Assembly: GCF_048820935.1 (NCBI RefSeq)
Contig: NZ_JBMERD010000005.1
Span: 62,001 to 126,000, forward strand
Origin: Algicoccus sp048820935
Lineage (GTDB): Bacteria > Pseudomonadota > Gammaproteobacteria > Burkholderiales > Burkholderiaceae_B
Length of the DNA: 64,000 bases
Reading direction: 5' to 3'
In this document: positions 51,679 to 60,047 of the stretch, in pieces
Position numbering within the stretch: the stretch's first letter is position 1
Layout of the letters: the number at the start of each line of letters is the position of its first letter
The notes under the pieces: generated by a model
Databases searched by the model: none
What the model was told of the DNA's origin: nothing
Seen by the model: only the letters and a program-made list of their open reading frames with translations
Made by a program: the position numbers and the translations under genes

Positions 51679-51861
51679 ATGGCTGTTCAACAAAATAAAA
51701 AATCCCCCTCAAGACGCGGTATGCGTCGTTCGCACGATGCGCTGACAGGTGCGCCAACCGCAATTGAGCCAACTACAGGCGAATTGCACTTGCGTCACCA
51801 TATCAGCCCCAATGGTTTTTACCGCGGCCGTAAAGTCCTGAAAACTAAAGCTGACGAATAA
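51679..51861 (+). CDS. rpmF: 50S ribosomal protein L32
   Basis: 60 residues, MAVQQNKKSPSRRGMRRSHD and then LHLRHHISPNGFYRGRKVL, the complete L32. The zinc-binding Cys found in some L32 proteins are absent, which gives the C-minus form. AGGAG (51669-51673) lies 5 nt before the ATG. The yceD-rpmF-plsX order is conserved. Confidence 0.97.
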   Translation: MAVQQNKKSPSRRGMRRSHDALTGAPTAIEPTTGELHLRHHISPNGFYRGRKVLKTKADE

Positions 51862-51910
51862 GACGGGTAACGGGAGGCGGTCCACTGTCTTTGGCAGTGC
51901 CGTTTGACGT

Positions 51911-52972
51911 GTGAACACTTCTATTCGAATTGCAATTGACTGCATGGGCGGGGATTTTGGGATTCCCGTAACCGTACCAGCGGCGCTGGAGTTTGCGAAA
52001 AATCACCCTGACTGTGAGCTTTTGCTCGTAGGTCTGTCTGAAGAAATCGAGGCGGCCAAATCGCAGCATGCGATTGATGGTCAGGTTCTCGCTCGCCTTG
52101 AAGTTGTACATGCGAGCGAAGTTGTCCTGATGGATGATCCGGTTGAAGTTGCTTTGCGTCGCAAGAGAGACTCTTCGATGCGTGTGACTGCTGAACTTGT
52201 GAAGTCAGGTCGTGCGCAGGCGTGTGTATCTGCAGGTAATACCGGCGCTTGGATGGCCATTAGCCGCTATGTCCTAAAAACCTTAGAAGGCATTGATCGT
52301 CCGGCCATTGCGACAGCCATGCCCAACATCAAAGGTGGTTTGACGACCATGTTAGATTTGGGTGCGAACGTGGATTGCACGGCGGATCATTTGCTGCAGT
52401 TTGGCATCATGGGATCTGCTCTGGTGCAGATGCGTGAATCCGACTTGTTGCCGACGGTTGGTCTATTAAATATTGGCTCTGAAGTCATTAAAGGCAATGA
52501 TACGGTCAAATTGGCTGCTGAGTATTTACGAGCCAGTCCACTGAATTTTTATGGAAATGTCGAAGGTGATGACATTTTTATGGGTACAGTGGATGTTGTC
52601 GTTTGTGATGGGTTTGTGGGCAACGTCGTTTTGAAGTCCGTTGAAGGGCTGGCCAAGATGATGGGGCGAATGATTCAAGAAGAGTTTCATCGATCCACTG
52701 TGTCCAAGCTCTCGGGGCTGGCTGCGCGTCCCGTCTTACAACGCTTTAAGGCACGGGTTGATAACCGACAGTACAATGGGGCAGCTTTATTGGGTCTGCG
52801 GGGTGTGGTGTTTAAGAGCCATGGTTCAGCCGATGTTTTTGCCTTTGGTTGCGCGTTGGAGCGTGCGCGGCAGGCGGTTGATTCAGGTTTACTGGATCGC
52901 ATCTCTTCAACGATCGCCTCATTAACCCAGATGCCAACATCCACTTCATCGGAGCAGGATTCAGAGACATGA
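51911..52972 (+). CDS. plsX: Phosphate acyltransferase PlsX
   Basis: Makes acyl-phosphate from acyl-ACP for phospholipid synthesis; 353 residues, cytosolic and membrane-associated. IAIDCMGGDFGIPVTVPAA, MRVTAELVKSGRAQACVSAG and NTGAWMAISRYVLKTLEGID are diagnostic, with LNIGSEVIKGNDTVKLA and VVCDGFVGNVVLKSVEGLAK further on. The start is a GTG at 51911. Its stop overlaps fabH (ATGA). Confidence 0.96.
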   Translation: MNTSIRIAIDCMGGDFGIPVTVPAALEFAKNHPDCELLLVGLSEEIEAAKSQHAIDGQVLARLEVVHASEVVLMDDPVEVALRRKRDSSMRVTAELVKSGRAQACVSAGNTGAWMAISRYVLKTLEGIDRPAIATAMPNIKGGLTTMLDLGANVDCTADHLLQFGIMGSALVQMRESDLLPTVGLLNIGSEVIKGNDTVKLAAEYLRASPLNFYGNVEGDDIFMGTVDVVVCDGFVGNVVLKSVEGLAKMMGRMIQEEFHRSTVSKLSGLAARPVLQRFKARVDNRQYNGAALLGLRGVVFKSHGSADVFAFGCALERARQAVDSGLLDRISSTIASLTQMPTSTSSEQDSET

Positions 52973-53958
52973 CGCAATCCAAGATTTTTTCTCGCATTAT
53001 CGGAACAGGAAGCTACCTGCCCGAGAACGTTGTTACAAACGAACAGTTGGCACAAAAGCTTGGTCAACGCGGGATTGAGACATCCGATGAGTGGATTGTC
53101 AGCCGTACCGGAATTCATCAACGCCATCAGGCTTCTCCTGAAGAGACGACGAGCACTTTAGCAATACAGGCGGCTCAACGTGCACTTGAGAATGCGGGTG
53201 TTAGCGCAAAAGATCTCGATTTAATTATTTTAGCGACGTCCACACCAGATTTTATTTTTCCGAGTACAGCCTGTTTAGTGCAGTCTGCGCTGGGTAATCA
53301 GGGTGCAGCAACATTTGACGTACAAGCGGTGTGCAGTGGCTTTGTGTATGCCTTAACAACGGCTGATAGTTTTATTCGTGCGGGTCGCGCCAAAAATGCA
53401 CTGGTGATCGGTGCTGAAGTCTTTACGCGGATTCTGGATTGGAATGATCGGGGAACCTGCGTGCTCTTTGGTGATGGAGCCGGGGCTGTTGTCTTGCAAG
53501 CTTCTGATCAGCCAGGTATTGAAGCCGCAAGGCTCAATGCGGATGGCAGTTTGAATCAGATTCTGAACGTGCCTGGTCAGGTGCGTGATGGGGCGGTGAC
53601 AGGTGATCCGTTCCTCAGAATGGATGGACAAGCCGTTTTTAAACAAGCGGTTTCTGTGCTGGAACGTTCGGCCCGTGATACGCTTGCCGATGCAGGATTA
53701 ACAACTGCTGATTTGGATTGGATGATTCCACATCAGGCGAATTTGAGAATTCTTGCGTTTTTATCTAAAAAGCTCGCCATGCCGATGGAACAAGTGATTG
53801 TGACTTTGGATCAGCATGCAAATACCTCAGCAGCCAGTGTGCCTTTGGCGCTCGATGCGGCTCGACGTGATGGTCGAATTAAGGATGGCCAGCGCGTGCT
53901 GCTGCAAGGGGTTGGTGGCGGATTTACGTGGGGCTCAGTGGTTGCAACGATGGGCTGA
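52969..53958 (+). CDS. fabH: 3-oxoacyl-ACP synthase III (KAS III)
   Basis: Starts fatty acid synthesis by condensing acetyl-CoA with malonyl-ACP. 329 residues with the catalytic triad: Cys in FDVQAVCSGFVYAL (C122), His in WMIPHQANLRIL and Asn in DQHANTSAASVPLAL. GVGGGFTWGSVVATM is the family end. It is translationally coupled to plsX through a 4-bp overlap. Confidence 0.96.
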   Translation: MTQSKIFSRIIGTGSYLPENVVTNEQLAQKLGQRGIETSDEWIVSRTGIHQRHQASPEETTSTLAIQAAQRALENAGVSAKDLDLIILATSTPDFIFPSTACLVQSALGNQGAATFDVQAVCSGFVYALTTADSFIRAGRAKNALVIGAEVFTRILDWNDRGTCVLFGDGAGAVVLQASDQPGIEAARLNADGSLNQILNVPGQVRDGAVTGDPFLRMDGQAVFKQAVSVLERSARDTLADAGLTTADLDWMIPHQANLRILAFLSKKLAMPMEQVIVTLDQHANTSAASVPLALDAARRDGRIKDGQRVLLQGVGGGFTWGSVVATMG

Positions 53959-54011
53959 AAAAAAGCCCTGACTGACGATTATTCTAATTACGTAGAGACG
54001 GAACGTTTTAC

Positions 54012-54953
54012 ATGAAGAAGTTTGCATTCGTATTTCCAGGCCAAGGTTCTCAGACAGTTGGCATGATGCAAGCCTGGGAAGGCAACGCAGCCAGTGATAA
54101 GGTGTTGCGACTGGCTAATGAAGCCCTGAATGAAGATCTGACTGGACTGATTGCCAATGGTCCAGTCGAGCAGTTGAATCTGACAACCTTTACGCAACCT
54201 GCGATGTTGGCGGCCTCTGTCGCCATGTTTGAAGCTTGGCAAGCCGCTGGTGGTCCACAAGCCAGCGTGATGGCTGGCCATAGCTTGGGTGAATATGCGG
54301 CCTTGACAGCGGCGGGCGCGATGGATTTACAAGATGCCGTGCGCGCTGTTCGAGTACGCGCGGACGCCATGCAAGCAGCGGTGCCTGTTGGGACTGGCGC
54401 GATGGCGGCGATCTTGGGATTAGAAGATGATGCAGTGTTGGCGGTTTGCCAACAAAGCGCCCAATCTGAAGTGGTCGAGGCTGTGAACTTTAATGCCCCA
54501 GCACAAGTTGTGATTGCGGGCCATGTGGATGCGGTTGAGCGCGCCATGGAAGCAGCTAAGCAAGCAGGCGCAAAACGTGCAGTTCGTTTGCCAGTGTCCG
54601 CACCGTTTCACTCCAGTTTGTTGCGACCTGCAGCAGTGGTTTTACAAGACGCACTCAATAAAATTGATATTCAGGCTCCAAAAGTGTCTGTGATTCATAA
54701 TGTCGATGTTCAAACTCATCAAAGTCCTGATGCAATTCGTCAGGCGCTGGTTGATCAAGCGTGGCATCCTGTGCGTTGGACACAGACGATTGAAGCCATG
54801 GCCAGTCAGGGTGTGACGCATATTGTTGAATGTGGACCTGGTAAAGTACTGTCGGGTTTGGTCAGACGTATTAATCGTGATCTGGTTGGTCTGTCCGTAA
54901 ATGATCCGCAAAGCATGCAAAAAGCGATCGATGTGCTTCGAGAAGAAGCTTAA
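54012..54953 (+). CDS. fabD: Malonyl-CoA-ACP transacylase
   Basis: 313 residues, moving malonyl from CoA to ACP. FVFPGQGSQTVGMMQ is the oxyanion loop, the nucleophile Ser lies in VMAGHSLGEYAALTAAG, and the catalytic His is in PVSAPFHSSLL. It follows fabH by 53 bp with ACGGA upstream of its ATG. Confidence 0.96.
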   Translation: MKKFAFVFPGQGSQTVGMMQAWEGNAASDKVLRLANEALNEDLTGLIANGPVEQLNLTTFTQPAMLAASVAMFEAWQAAGGPQASVMAGHSLGEYAALTAAGAMDLQDAVRAVRVRADAMQAAVPVGTGAMAAILGLEDDAVLAVCQQSAQSEVVEAVNFNAPAQVVIAGHVDAVERAMEAAKQAGAKRAVRLPVSAPFHSSLLRPAAVVLQDALNKIDIQAPKVSVIHNVDVQTHQSPDAIRQALVDQAWHPVRWTQTIEAMASQGVTHIVECGPGKVLSGLVRRINRDLVGLSVNDPQSMQKAIDVLREEA

Positions 54954-54989
54954 ACTGGACGCTGAGCAGACAACGAAATAGGAATTGGA

Positions 54990-55724
54990 ATGGAACTTGC
55001 TGGAAAAATTGCGCTAGTTACAGGGGCATCACGAGGTATTGGGAAAGCGATTGCCCTTGAGCTTGCACAGCGTGGTGCGACAGTTTATGGAACCGCAACC
55101 ACGGAAAGTGGCGCGCAAGCGATTCAGGCCTATCTGGAGCCTTTTAAAGGTCACGGCGTGGCGCTAGATGTTAACGATGTGCCCGCTGTCGATGCTTTGA
55201 TGGCAACTTTAACGAAAGAAGGTGGTCCGCATATTCTGGTGAATAATGCCGGTATTACGCGTGATAATCTGGCGATGCGTCTTAAAGACGAAGATTGGGA
55301 TGCGGTAGTGCAGACCAATTTGAACAGTGTGTTCCGTTTGTGTCGCGCGGTTGTACGTCCTATGATGAAGGCGCGTGAAGGTCGTATTATTAACGTGACT
55401 TCTGTCGTGGGTTCGATTGGTAATGCTGGACAAGCCAACTATGCCGCAGCAAAGGCTGGCGTAGCCGGAATGTCTCGCGCCTTGGCTCGTGAGCTCGGAA
55501 GTCGTAATATCACGGTAAACTGCGTAGCACCTGGATTTATTGATACGGACATGACCCGTGTGCTCAGTGATGAGCAAAAACAAGGTTTAATGACCCAGAT
55601 TCCGCTTGGTCGACTTGGGGAAGCAACAGACATTGCGAAAGCAGTGGCGTTTCTCGCTGGCGATCAAGCAGGTTACATTACAGGTACAACGTTACATGTC
55701 AATGGTGGCATGTACATGTCCTGA
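54990..55724 (+). CDS. fabG: 3-oxoacyl-ACP reductase
   Basis: NADPH-dependent SDR of the elongation cycle, 244 residues. ALVTGASRGIGKAIALEL at the N-terminus, ILVNNAGITRDNLAMRLKDE, catalytic Ser in INVTSVVGSIGNAGQ, YAAAKAG with Tyr/Lys, and TGTTLHVNGGMYMS at the end are all FabG hallmarks. Its place between fabD and acpP separates it from PhaB, to which it is related. Confidence 0.96.
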   Translation: MELAGKIALVTGASRGIGKAIALELAQRGATVYGTATTESGAQAIQAYLEPFKGHGVALDVNDVPAVDALMATLTKEGGPHILVNNAGITRDNLAMRLKDEDWDAVVQTNLNSVFRLCRAVVRPMMKAREGRIINVTSVVGSIGNAGQANYAAAKAGVAGMSRALARELGSRNITVNCVAPGFIDTDMTRVLSDEQKQGLMTQIPLGRLGEATDIAKAVAFLAGDQAGYITGTTLHVNGGMYMS

Positions 55725-55739
55725 TTTTTTTTGCTTAGC

Positions 55740-55745
55740 TATAAT
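55740..55745 (+). promoter_or_regulatory. Probable internal promoter (-10) for acpP
   Basis: A perfect TATAAT at 55740-55745 lies 30 bp before the acpP ATG, behind a T-rich stretch after fabG. No canonical -35 sits 16-18 bp upstream. acpP is usually expressed far above its neighbours, so an internal promoter is plausible. Confidence 0.45.
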
Positions 55746-55775
55746 TCTCAAAATTTTCCCCTTTGGAGAGCATGA

Positions 55776-56012
55776 ATGGAAAACATCGAACAGCGCGTCA
55801 AGAAAATCGTGGCTGAACAGCTTGGTGTCAACGAAGCTGAAATCAAAAGCGAATCCTCATTTCTGGATGATCTGGGTGCAGACTCCCTCGATATGGTCGA
55901 ACTGGTCATGGCACTGGAAGAAGAGTTTGAATGTGAAATTCCCGATGAGGAAGCTGAAAAAATCACGAATGTGAAACAAGCTGTCGACTACATCGGAGCC
56001 AATTCTAAGTAA
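55776..56012 (+). CDS. acpP: Acyl carrier protein
   Basis: 78 residues, acidic. The phosphopantetheine site is S37 in DDLGADSLDMVELVMALEEE, so the protein is a substrate for AcpS. It carries growing acyl chains for FabD, FabG, FabF and PlsX, all encoded around it. GGAG lies just before the ATG. Confidence 0.98.
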   Translation: MENIEQRVKKIVAEQLGVNEAEIKSESSFLDDLGADSLDMVELVMALEEEFECEIPDEEAEKITNVKQAVDYIGANSK

Positions 56013-56021
56013 GTCGTCACC

Positions 56022-56107
56022 CTGTCTGTTATGCAAATCGTCAGGTTTGCATAAGAAACGGACAGACCTTAGCAGCCAATAGTAGGTTATTTAACAACCT
56101 GCTATTG
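56022..56107 (+). promoter_or_regulatory. Two successive hairpins between acpP and fabF
   Basis: The first has an inner stem TATGCAAA/TTTGCATA (56030-56037, 56046-56053) and an outer CTGTC/GACAG (56022-56026, 56061-56065). The second, CAATAGTAGGTT (56077-56088) with AACCTGCTATTG (56096-56107), is 12 bp with one wobble. There is no T run. They fill the 135-bp gap and could stabilise acpP mRNA or reduce flow into fabF. Confidence 0.5.
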
Positions 56108-56147
56108 CGCTGGTTTGTGCTGTCTTTTGAACACTCAGGAGTATCTC

Positions 56148-57377
56148 TTGAAACGACGAGTCGTCATTACCGGTCTTGGTATTGTGTCCCCTGTGGGCAA
56201 TGATCTGAAGACTGTTTGGGACAATATCATCAATGGCCGAAGTGGCATTGATCGTATTACACGATTTGATCCCAGTGAATTGAATTCGCACATTGCGGGC
56301 GAAGTCAAAGATTTTGATGTGTCTGACTTTATTCCTAAAAAGGAAATTAAGCAGATGGACACGTTTATCCACTATGGTGTTGCCGCTGGCATGCTGGCTT
56401 GGCAAGATAGTGGGTTGGAAGTGACAGAAGAGAACGCAGACAGAATCGGTTCCATCATCGGTTCTGGTATTGGTGGTCTGCAGCGTATTGAAGAGATGCA
56501 AAAAGAGTATCTCGAGCGCGGTGCCCGGCGCATTTCTCCGTTCTTTGTGCCAGCCAGTTTGATTAACCTGGTCTCTGGTCAACTGTCAATCCGTTTGGGA
56601 CTGAAAGGTCCAACCTATGCGGTGGTCTCCGCTTGCACCACGGGCTTGCACTCGATTGGCGACGCAGGTCGATTGATCGAATATGGCGATGCTGATGTGA
56701 TGATTGCCGGTGGTACTGAGTCTTCAGTCACTCCGCTGGGTGTGGGTGGATTTGCAGCAATGCGTGCATTGTCCACGCGCAACGATGATCCTCAGGCCGC
56801 ATCACGTCCTTGGGATATCGATCGCGATGGTTTTGTGTTGGGTGAAGGTGCTGGTGTGTTGGTGCTTGAAGAGTATGAGCATGCACGTCGCCGTGGCGCC
56901 AAAATTTATGGTGAGCTTGCCGGTTACGGAATGAGTTCAGATGCGCATCACATCACAGCGCCTGATCAGGATGGTCCACGTCGCGGTGTCGAAATGGCAT
57001 TGCGCAACGGTGGCATCAACCCTGATTCGGTTCAATACGTGAATGCGCACGGCACCTCAACGCCATTGGGTGATAAGAACGAAACAGAAGCACTTAAGCT
57101 TGTGTTTGGTGAGCATGCCAAGAACTTGGTTGTGAACTCAACCAAATCGATGACAGGTCACCTATTGGGTGCAGCTGGTGGGGTCGAAGCGGTTTTTACA
57201 GCACTTGCTGTTTACAACCAGATCTCCCCACCCACGATCAACCTTCAGAATCAAGATCCTGAGTGTGATCTGGATTACTGTGCCAATGAAGCCAGAGATA
57301 TGCAAATTGACGTGGCTTTGTCGAACTCATTTGGTTTCGGTGGTACAAACGGATCGATGATCGTGAAACGCGTGTGA
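56148..57377 (+). CDS. fabF: 3-oxoacyl-ACP synthase II
   Basis: Elongating condensing enzyme, 409 residues. The start is TTG 56148 (MKRRVVITGLGIVSPVGND), with AGGAG at 56137-56141; a longer frame from 56115 lacks family character. The catalytic Cys is C163 in AVVSACTTGLHSIGDA, the two His are in YVNAHGTSTPLGDKNE and STKSMTGHLLGAAGG. It overlaps the next gene by 4 bp. Confidence 0.96.
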   Translation: MKRRVVITGLGIVSPVGNDLKTVWDNIINGRSGIDRITRFDPSELNSHIAGEVKDFDVSDFIPKKEIKQMDTFIHYGVAAGMLAWQDSGLEVTEENADRIGSIIGSGIGGLQRIEEMQKEYLERGARRISPFFVPASLINLVSGQLSIRLGLKGPTYAVVSACTTGLHSIGDAGRLIEYGDADVMIAGGTESSVTPLGVGGFAAMRALSTRNDDPQAASRPWDIDRDGFVLGEGAGVLVLEEYEHARRRGAKIYGELAGYGMSSDAHHITAPDQDGPRRGVEMALRNGGINPDSVQYVNAHGTSTPLGDKNETEALKLVFGEHAKNLVVNSTKSMTGHLLGAAGGVEAVFTALAVYNQISPPTINLQNQDPECDLDYCANEARDMQIDVALSNSFGFGGTNGSMIVKRV

Positions 57378-57838
57378 TTTTGAGAGACGATGAGGTGACT
57401 GGTTGGATCTTCGATATTGATGATCAGCTATCACGTCAGATCTCTCAGCGTATACTGCTGATGGTTCAGATGTTGGGACTGTCAGCAGTTTTAATTTCTG
57501 GCTGGTTGATGACAGAATGGTGGGTTTTTAGCCTTGCCTTGCCGATTAGCCTTGTTTTTTGGCTGTACTATCACTATTTTAAAAATCAGCCTTCAAAAAG
57601 CGTGCGATTAACGCATTTAGGCGTCTGTCACCATCATCACGGGCAAATGCCATTGTTGCTGCAAGCGATGTGGCGCTATCCATGGTGTATTGTCGTGGAG
57701 TTCTCTGAATTAACAAGCGCATCTAGGAAGCATTCGTGGTATTTAATTTTGTGGCGTCACCATTTCACACAGACCGCATGGCGTCAGCTGACGCTGGTGC
57801 TTGTATGGCTGTCTGGTCAGGAATCAGGGTATGAGTGA
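57374..57838 (+). CDS. Small membrane protein, YgfX/CptA-like (tentative)
   Basis: 154 residues. Two close membrane segments (LLMVQMLGLSAVLISGWLM and VFSLALPISLVFWLYYHYF) are followed by a soluble part with LTHLGVCHHHHGQM and a C-terminal stretch of a kind seen in YgfX (CptA) proteins (WYLILWRHHFTQTAWRQL). The layout, two N-terminal spans then a beta-rich domain, fits YgfX, but the sequence match is weak. It overlaps fabF at its start and rpoE by 8 bp at its end, so it is translated with the sigma factor. The Cys-His4 run is unusual. Confidence 0.6.
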   Translation: MILRDDEVTGWIFDIDDQLSRQISQRILLMVQMLGLSAVLISGWLMTEWWVFSLALPISLVFWLYYHYFKNQPSKSVRLTHLGVCHHHHGQMPLLLQAMWRYPWCIVVEFSELTSASRKHSWYLILWRHHFTQTAWRQLTLVLVWLSGQESGYE

Positions 57839-58430
57839 ACGTCAGGCCGATGCTGAACTGGTAGCGCGCGTTCAGAATGGCGATAAAAAAGCGTTTGATT
57901 TACTGATCTTAAAATATCAACGCAAGATTTTGCGTCTCTTATCACGCATGATGCGCGATCAAAATGAAATTGAAGACGTCATGCAAGAGACGTTCATCAA
58001 AGCCTACCGCGCAATCCCACAGTTTCGTGGTGACAGTGCCTTTTATACCTGGCTGTATCGTATCGCAATCAACACTGCACGCAACTGGATGACAGCTCAA
58101 ACTCGTCGCCCAAGTGTCCCTAATTTGTCACAAAGTGATTCAGATGAAACTTTTGACGAAATTGAGAACCTAACAGACAGTAATACGCCAGAATCTATTC
58201 TGGCGGGACAAGAAGTCGCAGCCTGCGTCAACGAAGCGATTGAGCAACTACCTGAAGAATTGCGAACAGCCATCGTGCTGCGCGAGATTGAGGGGCTGAG
58301 CTATGAGGAAATTGCGCAGACGATGGATTGTCCAATCGGAACAGTACGTTCTCGCATTTTTAGGGCGCGTGAAGCCATTGCGCAAAAATTACGACCATTG
58401 CTGCAGCAGCATGGTGATCGACGTTGGTAA
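57831..58430 (+). CDS. rpoE: RNA polymerase sigma factor RpoE (AlgU)
   Basis: ECF sigma factor of the envelope-stress type, 199 residues. Region 2: DLLILKYQRKILRLLSRMMR, DVMQETFIKAYRAIPQFRGD and FYTWLYRIAINTARNW. Region 4: LPEELRTAIVLREIEGLSYE and EEIAQTMDCPIGTVRSRIFR. ATG 57831 with AGGA 8 nt upstream gives MSERQADAELVARVQ, as in AlgU. It is followed by its anti-sigma factor rseA and co-regulator rseB, so its activity is set by membrane proteolysis. Confidence 0.96.
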   Translation: MSERQADAELVARVQNGDKKAFDLLILKYQRKILRLLSRMMRDQNEIEDVMQETFIKAYRAIPQFRGDSAFYTWLYRIAINTARNWMTAQTRRPSVPNLSQSDSDETFDEIENLTDSNTPESILAGQEVAACVNEAIEQLPEELRTAIVLREIEGLSYEEIAQTMDCPIGTVRSRIFRAREAIAQKLRPLLQQHGDRRW

Positions 58431-58444
58431 TCTGAAGGTGAAAT

Positions 58445-59029
58445 ATGTCTGACAATGAGCACATGATTGAGCAAGACGGTGCAAATCAGGCACCAGTTCA
58501 GGTGCTGGGAATCAGGGAATCGCTTTGTGCGATGGTCGATGGTGAAATCCAGACTCAGGAAATGACGTTAACGGTTTCGCACGCCGAGACGCAAGATTGG
58601 GTGGCTTACCACCTGATTGGTGAGGTAATGCGCAAATCAGATGCATTAACACCTGTTTCACAAATGTTTGCCATACGGATGTCAGCAGCACTCGAGCGTG
58701 AGTCCGTGCATAGGCCAGAAATTGCGGTTACTCCAGAAGCGCAGCACCCGAGCGTTGAAACGTCGCCTTCACAAAATGGCTGGCGTCGTTGGTTTTCACT
58801 ACCAACATTGGCAATTACAGCGGCTGTGGCTTCAGTTGTTTGGATCGTACAACCTATGATTGGCGATTCATTAGGTACAGTTTCACCCGTGCAGAACTTA
58901 CAAGCATCGAGCCATTCGGTGCAGCCTTTACCCAAAGTTGCGATTGATGATTATCTAGATGCCCATCGTCAGCTGGCAGGACCGATCAATGTGCAGATGG
59001 CTTCGTATGTACCTGGAGTGGGTCAGTGA
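58445..59029 (+). CDS. rseA: Anti-sigma-E factor RseA (MucA)
   Basis: 194 residues. The cytosolic N-terminal domain ESLCAMVDGEIQTQEMTL and WVAYHLIGEVMRKSDAL resembles RseA_N; a single membrane segment (LAITAAVASVVWIVQPMI) crosses to a periplasmic tail that should be cut by DegS/AlgW and bound by RseB. It is placed between rpoE and rseB and overlaps rseB by 4 bp. Confidence 0.88.
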   Translation: MSDNEHMIEQDGANQAPVQVLGIRESLCAMVDGEIQTQEMTLTVSHAETQDWVAYHLIGEVMRKSDALTPVSQMFAIRMSAALERESVHRPEIAVTPEAQHPSVETSPSQNGWRRWFSLPTLAITAAVASVVWIVQPMIGDSLGTVSPVQNLQASSHSVQPLPKVAIDDYLDAHRQLAGPINVQMASYVPGVGQ

Positions 59030-60000
59030 AACATCTTGTTCGCGCTTGGGTGGTATCCATATTAGTGACTAGTCTGACTGCGTTGATGTCGGCACCAGTG
59101 GTTGCTAAGCAGGACGATACAGCGCAAATTTTATTGAACATCCAAGATGCGGCTCGTAACTTGGATTATGAAGGTGTTTTTACGTACTATTTCAACGATC
59201 AAATGCATTCATACCGGATTGCACATCGACTGGATGGCGATTCGGAACGTGAGCGTTTAGAAGCCTTGGATAATTTTGTGCGGGAGTTTATCCGTCACGA
59301 TAATGTCGTGACGTGTGTGCTCCCTGATCGAAAAGTCGTGTTGACAGAGGCGCGTAAGCGAGCCAGATTTCCAGCTTTATTGATGTCCATGCCATCAGAC
59401 TTTTCAAAGTTTTATGAATTGGTCCGTAAGCCAGCACCTGGGCGTGTGGCGGGACGTGATTGTGTGGAACTCGAACTAGTCCCTAAAGATGCGTATCGGT
59501 CGGGTGTTCGCATTTGTGCAGATCAAGAAACTGGGCTGTTGTTAAAAGCGCAGGTCCTTGATGAGCAGGGTTTGGTTGCACAACAAGTGGTTTTTACGCA
59601 GGTTGTGATTAATGAAGATGTGAGTGATGCGGCGCTTGAGTCGAACTGGGTGACGCATGATTGGAAGAAAATCACCCAAGAACGAACACCTGTTGATTTG
59701 GAACGTTTAGGTTGGACCTACGATGCCCCACCAGGTTTCCATGTTTCGCAACAGACACGCCGTTTGTTCCAGGACGGTCGAGAAGTCGATCAATTGCTTC
59801 TAACAGATGGCTTAGCAAGTATTTCAGTTTTTATTGAACCTTATCAGGGTGATTTGAGTCAACACCAAATTACCGGTCTGCGACAAGGCCGCTCCGGTTA
59901 TTTGTATGGCAAGCGTCTAGAAGACTTTTGGGTCATGGTTGTGGGTGATGTACCTGAAAAAAGTCTTTTATGGGTTGCTGATTCGATTCGACGCAAATAA
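59026..60000 (+). CDS. rseB: Sigma-E regulatory protein RseB (MucB)
   Basis: Periplasmic protein, 324 residues, that protects RseA from cleavage until it senses stress lipids. A signal peptide (AWVVSILVTSLTALMSAPVVA) is followed by the MucB/RseB N-terminal domain (AARNLDYEGVFTYYFNDQMH and YRIAHRLDGDSERERL) and C-terminal domain (LERLGWTYDAPPGFHV). The start is a GTG overlapping rseA. Confidence 0.92.
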   Translation: MKHLVRAWVVSILVTSLTALMSAPVVAKQDDTAQILLNIQDAARNLDYEGVFTYYFNDQMHSYRIAHRLDGDSERERLEALDNFVREFIRHDNVVTCVLPDRKVVLTEARKRARFPALLMSMPSDFSKFYELVRKPAPGRVAGRDCVELELVPKDAYRSGVRICADQETGLLLKAQVLDEQGLVAQQVVFTQVVINEDVSDAALESNWVTHDWKKITQERTPVDLERLGWTYDAPPGFHVSQQTRRLFQDGREVDQLLLTDGLASISVFIEPYQGDLSQHQITGLRQGRSGYLYGKRLEDFWVMVVGDVPEKSLLWVADSIRRK

Positions 60001-60047
60001 CCAACCAATGTATGTTGTCACAAAACAAGATCAGAACGGAGTTGATC

